Shown here one piece after another: positions 31,053 through 39,448 of a stretch of DNA of 39,448 nucleotides. How positions within the stretch are numbered: position 1 is the stretch's first letter; every line of letters starts with the position of its first letter. The position numbers and the translations under genes are program-made. The notes beneath the pieces were generated by a model. The model was not told where the DNA came from. It made no database searches and saw nothing but the letters and a program-made list of their open reading frames with translations. The DNA is from Verrucomicrobiales bacterium (GTDB taxonomy: Bacteria; Verrucomicrobiota; Verrucomicrobiia; Verrucomicrobiales; DEV007), in contig JAKISY010000037.1 of assembly GCA_021648365.1 (NCBI GenBank), positions 1-39,448 on the forward strand, read 5' to 3'.

Positions 31053-32011
31053 TGAAGAGTCTTTTCAAAAATGAGCTTGGGCAGATCGTTTACACATCTT
31101 GGGAGTGGGCGATCATGCGCTGGGTGTTTGTCTTTGTGGTGTGGGCGGCGACTTGGCAGAATCATTGGCTACCTTCGCAGATTTCCATTGCATCTTTTGA
31201 GACTTTGCGAGACCCGAATGGTTTGGCGTCATGGTTTGATTTGAGCTTTTTATCGCAGCCGACAGTGACGGCGGTGGTGGTTTATTTGTGTTTGGCTCTT
31301 GCAATTTTATACGTCAGCGGGCGTTTGCCTTTGCTGGCGACAGGGGGGCTGTTTTTGATTCATGCTGCGGTGGGCTCGATTCATAACTCCCCGCGTGGTC
31401 ATCATCACGCGACGCAGGTGGTGGGTTTGATACTGATGGGACAGTTTGGTTTTTTTCTGTGGTGTTCTGTGCGCAGTCGTTATTTTCAAAAAGGAAAGCC
31501 GGTGGTATCAAGAGAAGACCAGGTTTCGCATAGAGCTACGGGAGCGATCACCATTTCGATGCAAATGATGTGTGCTGGCTACGTGGTGTCGGCGATCAGT
31601 AAGTGGATCAACTCTGGAGGTGGCTGGATACCTGGCGCCCGCTGGATCGCACAGGTTCCGAATATCATTGTGCAATTTTCGAAAAACGAGGCTCAAGCTT
31701 ATTATGATACTTTGCAGCCTCCCGCGAATCAGATGAATCAATGGACGATTGATTTTGTTAGCGAACATCCCAACGTAGCGATGGCTATTTTTGGTATGGG
31801 TTTTTATCTGGAATTGTTGGCATTTTTGTCGCTGTTGAATCGCCGCTTAGCTTTGTTATTTGGCGTGAGCTTGTTTGCGATGCACTCGATGATTTCGGTG
31901 ATCATGAGGCTTAACTTTGTGTATTTTAAGATGATCCTGTTATTGTTTTTCATCAATCTGCCGTTTTGGATTTATTATCTGTATCAGCGAAAGCAAAAGA
32001 GCCGTCTTTGA
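31049..32011 (+). CDS. HTTM-like membrane protein, copy B
   Basis: This 320-aa protein has about 8 hydrophobic helices and is paralogous to the product of 28668-29786 through the shared ASWFDLSFLS, ILYVSGRLP, GHHHATQVVG, SGGGWIPGARW, EHPN, LELLAF and INLPFWIYYL elements. A His cluster (RGHHHATQ) replaces INHGFQ in copy A, keeping the last His and the Gln. Those two invariant polar residues inside the membrane region, with the Glu of EHPN, are the best candidates for function. Translation is coupled to the small FPMYS protein. It is followed after 30 bp by an amidohydrolase gene. Confidence 0.55.
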   Translation: MMKSLFKNELGQIVYTSWEWAIMRWVFVFVVWAATWQNHWLPSQISIASFETLRDPNGLASWFDLSFLSQPTVTAVVVYLCLALAILYVSGRLPLLATGGLFLIHAAVGSIHNSPRGHHHATQVVGLILMGQFGFFLWCSVRSRYFQKGKPVVSREDQVSHRATGAITISMQMMCAGYVVSAISKWINSGGGWIPGARWIAQVPNIIVQFSKNEAQAYYDTLQPPANQMNQWTIDFVSEHPNVAMAIFGMGFYLELLAFLSLLNRRLALLFGVSLFAMHSMISVIMRLNFVYFKMILLLFFINLPFWIYYLYQRKQKSRL

Positions 32012-32041
32012 CTTGGGGTTTTTCTGTGAGAAACTGATTTC

Positions 32042-33385
32042 ATGGAAAATCAGATCAAAAAGGTGGTAACCTTGTTACTGTTAGTGTGCTTGTTGGTTTC
32101 GAAGGGCATGGCGCAGTCGGAAAAAATGATCTTAGAGAAAAGAGATCAGGATTATGCTTATCTTTTTGATTTGTATCAGCACCTTCACCGTAATCCTGAG
32201 CTGTCGTTCCATGAAGAGAAAACATCGCAGCGAATCGCCAAAGAACTGAAACAGGTAGGTTTCGAAGTGACCGAAAAAGTAGGAGGTTACGGTTTGGTCG
32301 GAGTTTTGAAAAACGGCGAAGGACCTACAATTCTGTTGCGCACCGACCTCGACGGCTTACCAGTGAAAGAGGAAAGTGGCAAGCCTTACGCAAGCCAAGT
32401 GAAAACCAAAGATGATGCGGATAAAGAGGTTTCGGTGATGCACGCGTGCGGGCATGATACGCACATGACCACTTTCATCGGTGCTGCGCGCTTGTTGGCG
32501 AGCATCAAGGATCAATGGCAGGGAACCTTGGTGATGATAGGTCAAGCGGCGGAAGAACGCAGTGCGGGTGCTCGGGCGATGCTGGATGATGGTTTGTTCA
32601 CCCGCTTCCCCAAGCCGGATTTTTGTGTCGCTCAACATGTCTCTGCAACTTTGGAGGCGGGAAAAGTCGCTTATGTGAAAGGTTTTTCTATGGCGAATGT
32701 GAATTCGGTGGATATCACGGTGCGCGGTATCGGTGGTCATGGCGCGGCGCCTCATACGACAAAAGATCCTGTGGTATTAGCTGCTCAAATTGTGCTTGCT
32801 TTGCAAACGATCGTTAGCCGCGAGATCAATCCTACCGACGACGCGGTGGTGACGGTGGGGTCTATCCACGGTGGCACCAAGCACAACATTATTCCCAATC
32901 AGGTGAAGTTGCAGTTGACGCTACGTTCCTATAAAGACGAAGTGCGGCAGCATACAATTGCTGCGATCAAGAGGATCTGCAAAGGCTTGGGTGAAGCTGC
33001 TGGCTTACCTGAAGAGCTATTGCCGATCGTGACGGTTTTGAAAAAGTCCACGCCATCCACCTACAATGACCCTGAATTGGTGGAACAGTTGCGCTTGGAT
33101 CTTGAGAAGGTGCTTGGTGCAGACAATGTGGTCAGCACTGACCCTGTGATGGCGGGAGAGGACTTCAGTGAGTATGGTCGCACCGCAGATAAGATTCCTA
33201 TTTGTCTTTTCTGGTTGGGCGGGGTCGACGCGGAAGCTGTGAAAGCGAGTCGCAAAAGTGGCAAACCGCTGCCGTCGTTGCATTCGCCCTTTTTTGCTCC
33301 CGATCCAGAACCAACGATCAAAACTGGAGTAGCTAATCTGGTCTCTGCAGTGTTGAGCTTGGCGGGAAAAGGGAAGGGGGAGTAG
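32042..33385 (+). CDS. Exported M20-family amidohydrolase
   Basis: This 447-aa protein has a signal peptide (residues 6-24, ending MAQ). M20D/IAA-amino-acid hydrolase motifs are LLRTDLDGLPV (Asp102-Asp104 region), MHACGHDTHM (Cys136 and His138 bind metal), GQAAEE (Glu171 base, Glu172 metal), AQHVSA (His199) and LPSLHSPFF (last metal His near 416). The family hydrolyses N-acyl amino acids or similar amides with two Mn or Zn ions. Export to the periplasm is less usual for this group and suggests work on external conjugates. It is probably transcribed with the FPMYS/HTTM-like pair upstream. Confidence 0.87.
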   Translation: MENQIKKVVTLLLLVCLLVSKGMAQSEKMILEKRDQDYAYLFDLYQHLHRNPELSFHEEKTSQRIAKELKQVGFEVTEKVGGYGLVGVLKNGEGPTILLRTDLDGLPVKEESGKPYASQVKTKDDADKEVSVMHACGHDTHMTTFIGAARLLASIKDQWQGTLVMIGQAAEERSAGARAMLDDGLFTRFPKPDFCVAQHVSATLEAGKVAYVKGFSMANVNSVDITVRGIGGHGAAPHTTKDPVVLAAQIVLALQTIVSREINPTDDAVVTVGSIHGGTKHNIIPNQVKLQLTLRSYKDEVRQHTIAAIKRICKGLGEAAGLPEELLPIVTVLKKSTPSTYNDPELVEQLRLDLEKVLGADNVVSTDPVMAGEDFSEYGRTADKIPICLFWLGGVDAEAVKASRKSGKPLPSLHSPFFAPDPEPTIKTGVANLVSAVLSLAGKGKGE

Positions 33386-33394
33386 CTCGAGCTG

Positions 33395-34150
33395 CTAGGA
33401 TGCAGGTTTTTCGAAAATCATGAAGTGCTGGATGGGTAGGAACTCTAAAGTCTCTTTGTGCTTGAGTCCGGCAGCTTCCATCTCGCGGATGGATTGTTTT
33501 TCCGTCATTTTGTGAAGCGGCTTGATCGGCACGGCGGGGTCTTCTCCGCGATATTCGAGTAGGATCAAGCGCCCACCAGGTTTGAGCGCCTTGACGATGG
33601 ATCGGATCATTTCCCATGGGTGTGAGAATTCGTGGTAGGCATCGACGATGAAAGCTAGGGTGATGGAGTTGGCGGGCAGTTGGGTGTCCTCGGGGATTCC
33701 TTTGTGGGTTTTTACGTTGGTGAAACCACCTTCTTTGACACGATTTTGTATGAAGCCCAGCATACTGTCTTGGATATCGACAGCGATCACTTGTCCCTTG
33801 GGCACTAGCGGTTGAATACGGAAGGTGAAATAACCTGAACCTGCTCCGATATCGGCGACCACATCATCCTCTTTGACTGCCATTTTTTTGACCATCAAAT
33901 CAGGCGCTTCTTCTTGGATTCTTTCCGAGCGTTCTAACCATTGGATCGCGCCATGACCCACGACATGAGAAATCTCTCGTCCCATATAAACCTTGCCAGT
34001 GCCGTCGCGGGAAGGCTTTTTTTTCGTATAACGTGAGCTGGAGCTGGCTGGGGTTTTATGGTCTTCTGCTTGGGTGCTGAGTGAGGCAAAGCACAGGCAG
34101 GCAGCTAAAATCAATAGAAAAGAGGTTGGGTGGCAAGATGGACGTATCAT
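33395..34150 (-). CDS. Exported SAM-methyltransferase-like protein
   Basis: This 251-aa protein starts from the ATG at 34150. Longer starts would place charged residues ahead of a good signal peptide (FLLILAACLCFASLSTQA). After a Ser/Thr/Lys linker comes YMGREISHVVGHGAIQWLER, then class I methyltransferase motif I VVADIGAGSGYFTF, an acidic strand end VIAVDIQ, and a late GGRLILLEYRG. Substrate and even activity are uncertain, because SAM is not expected outside the cytoplasm. Exported relatives with the same GREISHVVGHG preface exist in Verrucomicrobia and Planctomycetes as I recall. It converges on the amidohydrolase gene and lies 10 bp downstream of DUF4407. Confidence 0.75.
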   Translation of the reverse strand: MIRPSCHPTSFLLILAACLCFASLSTQAEDHKTPASSSSRYTKKKPSRDGTGKVYMGREISHVVGHGAIQWLERSERIQEEAPDLMVKKMAVKEDDVVADIGAGSGYFTFRIQPLVPKGQVIAVDIQDSMLGFIQNRVKEGGFTNVKTHKGIPEDTQLPANSITLAFIVDAYHEFSHPWEMIRSIVKALKPGGRLILLEYRGEDPAVPIKPLHKMTEKQSIREMEAAGLKHKETLEFLPIQHFMIFEKPAS

Positions 34151-34160
34151 ATTTCTAAGC

Positions 34161-35861
34161 TTAGGAGAATCTTCGCGCAGGTTTTTTTTCTTCAAAAAAG
34201 GACTCCATGCGAGTGCGCATTTCGTCATAATAGGCTTGCGCCATGTCTTCGAGCATGGCGATGCGTTCTGGAGATCTGCCTTGGGCTCGTTCTTGTGCGA
34301 TGCGTTCTTCGAAGGATTGCTCGAGTTCCATCAGTTGTTCTAGAAACTCTTTAGCTGCGCGTGAGCGATCCACTCCCTCGACGAGCGCCCGCTCAAGGGG
34401 CTTGTTTTGAGTGAGGTGGAGCATGCGCCCATCTGAGAGTTCGTCCATGTAGTGGTGATAGCTTTTGAGAAAGGTCTGACGTTCTTTTTCATAACGAACT
34501 TCTTCGCAATCGACTAAAGTATCATAGGGGCCGGGTTTGGAGAAGAACTTAACAATCAACGGGATGGTGTCGATGAGCATGAAGAGTAGGGCTAGAATGA
34601 CATAGGCGCTGATGGCAAATTGACCGCCTTTTTCACCAGCATCGAAGAGCTTGTGCAGGGCGAGGGTTTGGGTCAGTAAATCGCGGCGCGGTTCGGCTTT
34701 GATCGCATCTACTCGCTCTTGTTCGTCCACTCCGAGGGCGGCGATGTCTGCTTGTAGGCGTTTGAGTTCCTCTAAGCGAGAATCGATCTGGGTGGCGATG
34801 GTGGCGCGGATGGCATTCTGTTGACCGACAAACTGTCCAGCTTGTTCTTGTTGGACTTTGCGTTTCAGTCCGGCAACTCGATCCGCTTCTGCTTTGGTGG
34901 CGAGATTTCTTTCTGCGGCGATGCCGACGTATTCCGCTTTTAGGTTCAATTCTGTGGAGGTGATACTAGATTTGAGGTCATTGCGGCGTTTGCTCAAGCT
35001 GTCCACCACCGAGCCGAGGCGCTTGGCTTCGGTGCGTCTCCAGGCGAGTTGGTCATCGCGAATGCTTTTTGCTCTAGGCCCAAGGCCGACGATGCCGCTG
35101 CGTTGACCATTGACTTCGCGCTCGAATTCCACCTGCCAGTGGTCGAGTTCGCCTTGCATGGTTTTGTAGGCAAGCGAGGATTTGCTCATCTCCAAACCCA
35201 AAGAGGCGAGTTGGGTTTTGAGCGGTCCGGTTTCTTCTTGAATGCGTTGATCGAGTTCTTTCTGAGTGGCGGCGTCGAGTTCACTGGTAGCGTCTTTGGC
35301 ATCGGTCACTTCATTGGCGACGAGGAATTTGGCATCGAAGGTCTGATCCCATTTACTGCGATGGGAGGCGATGTTTTCTTCGAGGTTGGCAATTTTGGTC
35401 TCGATTTTTGTTTTTTCGGTGACGGCTTCTTCACGCGCAGCGGAGATGTCGGCTTTGCGATCTTTTTCGATCACTGAGCTGATGGTGTCTTTGAATAAGA
35501 GCAGGGTCAGTGGGTGAGAGATGGTCAGCCCCATCAAGATGGCGACGACAAATCGCAGCATGAATTGATTGAATTTACGATGCAGCGGTTGGTAGGAACG
35601 GTAAGTCGACAGCAGCGCACGGTCGATGGTGAGGATGATGAAGCCCCAAACCACGGAGACCGGGACGATGATGCGCCAGTTGTCGGTGATCGTCGAGAGT
35701 GCGTAGGCGCAGGCGATGAATGCGAAAACCGTGGGAACCAGAACGGTCGCACCAAAAGCGACGTATTTGCGCTGCTCCCAGTCGGGGCAGGTTTCTAGAC
35801 TTTTAGAACCAGCCCCCGCTAGCCAGAAAAAGAGATGTTTGGGTTGTGGGTCGGGTTTCAT
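34161..35861 (-). CDS. DUF4407 membrane coiled-coil protein
   Basis: This 566-aa protein has three membrane helices near the N-terminus (about 33-52, 62-80, 98-120) and one at about 410-432. Between them is a long coiled coil of some 270 residues rich in Glu, Lys, Ala and Leu, and an acidic cytoplasmic tail closes the protein. The opening FFWLAGAGSKSLETCP, the WGFIILTIDRALLSTYR segment and the late LFMLIDTIPLIVKFF match DUF4407 as I know it. Function is unknown. The shape suggests a scaffold or mechanosensor-like protein at the inner membrane. It is divergent from the DUF1573 gene. Confidence 0.78.
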   Translation of the reverse strand: MKPDPQPKHLFFWLAGAGSKSLETCPDWEQRKYVAFGATVLVPTVFAFIACAYALSTITDNWRIIVPVSVVWGFIILTIDRALLSTYRSYQPLHRKFNQFMLRFVVAILMGLTISHPLTLLLFKDTISSVIEKDRKADISAAREEAVTEKTKIETKIANLEENIASHRSKWDQTFDAKFLVANEVTDAKDATSELDAATQKELDQRIQEETGPLKTQLASLGLEMSKSSLAYKTMQGELDHWQVEFEREVNGQRSGIVGLGPRAKSIRDDQLAWRRTEAKRLGSVVDSLSKRRNDLKSSITSTELNLKAEYVGIAAERNLATKAEADRVAGLKRKVQQEQAGQFVGQQNAIRATIATQIDSRLEELKRLQADIAALGVDEQERVDAIKAEPRRDLLTQTLALHKLFDAGEKGGQFAISAYVILALLFMLIDTIPLIVKFFSKPGPYDTLVDCEEVRYEKERQTFLKSYHHYMDELSDGRMLHLTQNKPLERALVEGVDRSRAAKEFLEQLMELEQSFEERIAQERAQGRSPERIAMLEDMAQAYYDEMRTRMESFFEEKKPARRFS

Positions 35862-35973
35862 GGCTGCTTGAAAGTGTTGAGTTAAAGAATGTTATGGATT
35901 ATTAAGACCACGCTGACATGATATTGTTGGAAAATACTCAAACATTTTGCAAGGTTAATGTTTTTATTTTATT

Positions 35974-36711
35974 ATGAACCAATCACCCCAAAAACTATAT
36001 ACTTACACAGGTTTGTTGTTCGCGCTGGGTTTACTAGCATGGCTGCCTGCGGCAAATGCTGGAGCGAAAGCAAAGGCGTCAACACAAGCGAAAGTCCAGC
36101 ATTCGCAGACTGCTCGTGATCTGAGCTTTGATAGCTCCGTGTTTGAGCATCGTGCCAAGCCTGACGAGGAAGTCCTGCACGCTTCTTTTGTGATGACTAA
36201 CAACAGTAAACAGCCGGTAAAAATCACTGGATTGGACACTTCCTGTGCCTGCCTGAATGTCAGATCAGACAAAAAAATACTAGCACCTGGGGAGAAGGCA
36301 AAAATAGAAGCCGATTTCTCTTTGTCGAAATTAACAGGAACATCAGAGAAATTTGTTTATGTCAAAACCGATCACCCGGATTACAAAGAATTACGCTTGA
36401 GTGTGAGAGTGAGTATCGAACCTTTGTTTGAGATCGAGCCGAAGATGCTCAGTTGGGCAGTGGGAGAGGAATCGAAGGAGAAAGTCATCAAATTCAAAGT
36501 CTCTGGAGATCAAGCTGTAAACATCGTATCGGTGACTTCTTCTAAAGGGTCGGTGTCCGTCATAAAAAAGGTGATCAAGCCGGGAAAAGAATACGCGCTG
36601 GTGGTGAAGCCTGAATCAACAGCAAATGCCACCTTAGGAATGATCCGCATCGTCACTGATAGCAAAATCACAAAACACCGCATTCAATTGGTCTATTTCT
36701 CCGTGAAGTAG
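35974..36711 (+). CDS. DUF1573 exported protein
   Basis: This 245-aa protein has a signal peptide ending PAANAG or just after. The DUF1573 Ig-like domain occupies about residues 50-140, with FVMTNNSKQPVKITGLDTSCACL, whose SCACL cysteine cluster is the family mark. A second Ig-like stretch lies at about 145-240 (KVIKFKVSG, MIRIVTDS). The role of these proteins is not known; they sit in the periplasm or outer envelope. A REP-like hairpin follows 8 bases after the stop codon. Confidence 0.75.
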   Translation: MNQSPQKLYTYTGLLFALGLLAWLPAANAGAKAKASTQAKVQHSQTARDLSFDSSVFEHRAKPDEEVLHASFVMTNNSKQPVKITGLDTSCACLNVRSDKKILAPGEKAKIEADFSLSKLTGTSEKFVYVKTDHPDYKELRLSVRVSIEPLFEIEPKMLSWAVGEESKEKVIKFKVSGDQAVNIVSVTSSKGSVSVIKKVIKPGKEYALVVKPESTANATLGMIRIVTDSKITKHRIQLVYFSVK

Positions 36712-36718
36712 TTCGTAG

Positions 36719-36737
36719 CATGGGCTTCCAGCCCATG
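36719..36737. repeat. REP-like hairpin with CTTCCAG core
   Basis: CATGGGCT-TCC-AGCCCATG is a perfect eight-bp stem with a three-base loop. The core CTTCCAG is shared with the hairpin at 4522-4536, while the stems differ but stay paired. Elements of this shape are scattered through many Verrucomicrobia genomes in my recollection. It could also stop transcription of the DUF1573 gene. Confidence 0.7.
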
Positions 36738-37005
36738 AATAGTCAGAGAGGGCGTCACAACACCCAAACTGAAGCGAACCACCCCAAAGCTCTCGCCCCA
36801 AATGTAACGCTTCCACTTCCCTCAAACACACAATCCCGCCCATGATTAGTCAAGTCGAACGCAAAGTCGGCCTAACCTATTAAGTGTCAAAGGCTATGGG
36901 AGGTCTAGTTACGATAACTTCATTTAAAGCGGCATGAAATTAAAACAAGGTAACTGTTCTGATTAGCCTAAGAGCTCTGCACGTGCCCACCAATTCTCCA
37001 GAATA
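36738..37005. other. Non-coding stretch, nothing recognised
   Basis: These 268 bases contain no gene with coding character and no tRNA. A GCCTAAC near 36871 resembles half of an integron attC end, but no matching partner exists. Confidence 0.4.
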
Positions 37006-37133
37006 GCTGCGTCAAGCCGCAGCGCACCAAAGCTTTTGCTACCTTTGGACTGCGAGTGTCTCGACACCGCTATTTCTTAGCCTTCTTGACGGCGTTCAAT
37101 CGAAGGCTAGCCTGTTTTGTTGGGCAACAGGCT
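37006..37133. repeat. Cluster of five consecutive stem-loops
   Basis: In order: GCTGCG/CGCAGC (37006-37023), CCAAAG/CTTTGG (37027-37048), GCG-A-GTGTC/GACAC-CGC (37052-37070), TAGCCTTC/GAAGGCTA (37078-37109) and AGCCTGTT/AACAGGCT (37109-37133). All are perfect apart from one bulged base. No coding frame is convincing. It may be a composite repeat (BIME-like), a decayed mobile element or a structured RNA. Confidence 0.6.
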
Positions 37134-37331
37134 GGACAACACCTGAATAGTTACAAAACAAGGTTTAAGATATGCAGTTTCTCTAGACGCTAACAAGAAT
37201 GTTCTATTAAAGGTTAAAAAGTTAGAATTTTCAAAAAAAACATCTTGCCATCATGCTTAGTATCGTATTCACTCACAACGGTTCTGAAATAGTATTTCTC
37301 CAAATCTTCCATTTTCGCACAATATCTAAGC

Positions 37332-39448
37332 ATGTCACGAGTGATTCAGTTAATTGGTGGTCATAATGGGCTCAATCCGTGGTGGAGACTTGTGCGAGGA
37401 GTTTTTGTAGTGACTACATTTTGCATGCTCACCCTGTGGGTGCGAGCGAGCTTGCAGCCCGATATCAGCGAGTGGAATACGGTGAGCATCGGTGCCGCTT
37501 CGGGTAGCAGTGCCACTTATGATGCTGCTTTGGGAGAAGTCACGGTGCAGGCGGCTGGTGCAGGAATGGGACAATCAGGTGCTGGTGCAGCGGGTAGTGG
37601 CACGGCAGATGGCGTGGGTTATACTTACAAGCGTATTTACGATGGTGGGGAAATCAGTGCTCAGTTGAAAACTTTGACGGATTTGGGCGGAGTGGAGGAT
37701 CGCGTGGGTTTGATGATTCGAGGCTCTTTTCGCTTTGACGCGCCGAATGTTTTTGTAGGAGCAGCGGGCAATGGGGATGTGTATGTGAGCTGGAGAAGTG
37801 AGCAGGGCGGAGCGACACAGGAGAAAGTGCTGACAGGTTTTTCAGCGACCGATTGGTATCGGTTGGTTCTGATGGGCACGACGGTCTATGTTTATCAGTC
37901 AGTAGATGGCACGGACTGGCTACCCGTTTTTGCGGTAGCTTTAGATTTGAGCGCCAATGCCGACAAAGCGTACGCGGGTGTAGCGGTGACCTCTGGAGAT
38001 ACGGCGCAGGGCACCAGCGCGGTGTTCAGCGATGTGCATTTTCAATGGGGCAGCACGACTTTGACCGAGATTTCTTATGATGGTGCGCTAGCCATTTTGA
38101 CAGGATCTTGGATCACGCAAACACATGGATCTGGGGAAGGCGAGTTTCTTGGCGGTGATTACCTTGATGATGACATCGCCAATAAGGGTGGTAAAACGGC
38201 AAAGTTCGACCTGAGCGCGGCGGAAGTGGGCTGGCATGATGTTTATTTGCAATGGTCAGCTGGAGCAGATCGCGATGTCGCGGTGCCAGTCACAGTGGAA
38301 TACACCGATCCAGCAAATGGCACGGCCTTGCAGGATAGCCTGACCGTAGATCAAACGGTCAATGGAGGACAGTGGGTTTTTCTGGGCACTTATTACATGG
38401 ATCCAGCGTTGACCAGTCCATCTTTGGAAGTCTCGAATACTGGCACTACAGGTCGAGTCACGGTGGATGGGGTTAAAGTTCTCAGCAACGACATCAATAC
38501 CCCAAATGCTGATGCGGATAGTTTGCCGGATTGGTGGGAATTTCGCCATTTTGGCGACATCACCAGCAATGGCGCGACCGATAATCCAGATGGAGATACT
38601 CATGATAACCTGTCCGAGTATCAAAACGGACTCGATCCAAATGTGGTGGATGATGTGCCAGTAGCGCCCGCCAAGGAGGATGCGGACGGAGATTTGTGGA
38701 GCGATGTTTATGAGATTGCAAACGGCACGGATCCGAATGATGGGAGCGATGGAAATGCGGATAGTGATGGCGATGGGCTTACGGACGGGGAAGAAAGTAT
38801 TTATGGCACAGATGCGAATAATCCTGACAGTGACGGTGATGGAGTTAGTGATGGGGATGAGGTGAAGCTAGATGGGACGAACCCGGATGATGCGAGCGAT
38901 TTTAATCCGTGGCAAAATGTGCAATTTCAGAGTGAAGTGAAACTGACCGCTACCGACGAACCAGGTCTTGGTGGACGTTTGGAAAAAACGACCGCATCCA
39001 CAGCGTGGAATGCCGATGCGGTGAGCACCGAGGTCATGGGAGGCGACGGCGAAGTTCGTTTTCGTTTTGGCGCTAACGATCAATATGCGATGCTAGGCTT
39101 GAGCGAGGTCAATGCAAGCCGCAGTTACACCGATCTGGACTTTGCCATTTATGGAGTCATCAACGGAGTGCTCAGTATATACGAGTCGGGCACGAGTATA
39201 GGCAGCTTTGGCAGTTACACTGCCAACGACGTTTTTTCCATTGAGCGCATCGGCAACCAGATCACCTATAAAAAGAACGGCACCGTTTTTCACACCTCCA
39301 CCGTAGTGAGCAGTGGCGTTTTAATGGTGGACACAGCACTTTATACCGCAAGCGCGGTAGTAGATCGTGTGCAGGCTAGAGGCATTGAAGAAAATGGAGA
39401 TACAGACAATGATGGATTACTGGACACTTGGGAGCAACAGATTGTAGA
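37332..39448 (+). CDS. Large exported surface protein, 3' end outside the window
   Basis: The frame stays open from the ATG at 37332 to the last base (705 codons and more). A signal peptide (about 22-40, ending WVRA) is followed by a beta-sandwich (about 45-243), a golvesin-like domain (about 245-390, GSWITQTHGSGEGEF ... VTVDGVKVLS), and Asp-rich thrombospondin-type-3 calcium loops (about 390-518: DADSLPDWWE, DSDGDGLTDGEE, DSDGDGVSDGDE). A lectin-like sandwich (about 520-685) and the start of another calcium loop (DTDNDGLLDTWE) follow. It is probably a cell-surface or secreted adhesin or the front of an RHS-type giant. The rest is needed to decide. No clear Shine-Dalgarno site precedes the start. 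Confidence 0.75.
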   Translation, partial: MSRVIQLIGGHNGLNPWWRLVRGVFVVTTFCMLTLWVRASLQPDISEWNTVSIGAASGSSATYDAALGEVTVQAAGAGMGQSGAGAAGSGTADGVGYTYKRIYDGGEISAQLKTLTDLGGVEDRVGLMIRGSFRFDAPNVFVGAAGNGDVYVSWRSEQGGATQEKVLTGFSATDWYRLVLMGTTVYVYQSVDGTDWLPVFAVALDLSANADKAYAGVAVTSGDTAQGTSAVFSDVHFQWGSTTLTEISYDGALAILTGSWITQTHGSGEGEFLGGDYLDDDIANKGGKTAKFDLSAAEVGWHDVYLQWSAGADRDVAVPVTVEYTDPANGTALQDSLTVDQTVNGGQWVFLGTYYMDPALTSPSLEVSNTGTTGRVTVDGVKVLSNDINTPNADADSLPDWWEFRHFGDITSNGATDNPDGDTHDNLSEYQNGLDPNVVDDVPVAPAKEDADGDLWSDVYEIANGTDPNDGSDGNADSDGDGLTDGEESIYGTDANNPDSDGDGVSDGDEVKLDGTNPDDASDFNPWQNVQFQSEVKLTATDEPGLGGRLEKTTASTAWNADAVSTEVMGGDGEVRFRFGANDQYAMLGLSEVNASRSYTDLDFAIYGVINGVLSIYESGTSIGSFGSYTANDVFSIERIGNQITYKKNGTVFHTSTVVSSGVLMVDTALYTASAVVDRVQARGIEENGDTDNDGLLDTWEQQIV

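Noticed and set aside
36865..36955. Possible integron attC site (GCCTAAC)
   Set aside because: There is no complementary GTTAGGC partner and no integrase or cassette.
1..39448. CRISPR arrays, rRNA genes, prophage or plasmid replication genes
   Set aside because: None seen: no regularly spaced repeats, no rRNA-like stretches, no phage structural or replication proteins.

Overview
The window most likely comes from a Gram-negative bacterium of the phylum Verrucomicrobiota. This is inferred from the gene families, not from a marker gene. The clues are a duplicated DUF1080 protein, a large PQQ-propeller/malectin protein, golvesin/thrombospondin-3 surface proteins, DUF4407, an SSS sodium symporter, porins and lipoproteins, and many genes without a clear Shine-Dalgarno site. 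Codon and base use is moderate in GC, except for a visibly AT-rich gene at 518-1045.

Layout. (1) 1-2405 is an accessory edge: a perfect 60-bp palindrome, a 12-bp tandem repeat, an AT-rich secreted PsbP/DcrB-like protein beside an orphan RHS tip with its own C-terminal domain, and a small conserved protein. (2) 2436-11287 is mostly household: an AmgK/MurU-type cell-wall sugar kinase and nucleotidyltransferase pair, a PHP histidinol phosphatase, a 1227-aa PQQ propeller protein with a methyltransferase-like insert and a malectin-like end, a frameshifted gene remnant, tRNA-Leu(CAG), ubiE and a small P-loop ATPase. (3) 11315-23636 is a heavy-metal island: a Cus-like tripartite RND pump (tolC-type, adaptor, pump), two secreted His-rich proteins, a minus-strand operon (His-tailed lipoprotein, porin broken by an IS200-type element, cytochrome-c-like lipoprotein), and a three-gene unit with the order and features of cnrY-cnrX-cnrH (anti-sigma, periplasmic metal sensor, ECF sigma factor). 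(4) 23785-36711 holds tRNA-Arg(ACG), an SSS symporter, a GT87-like membrane glycosyltransferase, a two-domain DUF1080 protein, two divergent copies of a two-gene membrane module (a protein with an FPMYS motif plus an HTTM-like protein), an exported M20 amidohydrolase, an exported methyltransferase, a DUF4407 coiled-coil protein and a DUF1573 protein. (5) 36712-39448 is a hairpin-rich non-coding stretch and then the start of a large exported protein that runs off the window.

The most informative result is regulatory. The element TGAGGGA-N15-CGTTA(T/C), with identical spacing, lies upstream of the efflux operon (11315-11342), upstream of cnrYXH (22183-22210), and on the opposite strand upstream of the His-tailed lipoprotein operon (22139-22166). 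It was found by eye and not elsewhere in the intergenic DNA. I read it as the promoter of the island's own ECF sigma factor, which would make the pump, the regulators and the lipoprotein/porin/cytochrome operon one metal-induced regulon. The sensor keeps, residue for residue in spacing, the H/H/E/H/M set that I recall as the nickel/cobalt site of CnrX. The pump itself looks more like the Cu/Ag (CusA) branch.

A second candidate for an undescribed system is the back-to-back duplicated FPMYS/HTTM-like membrane module at 28668-32011.
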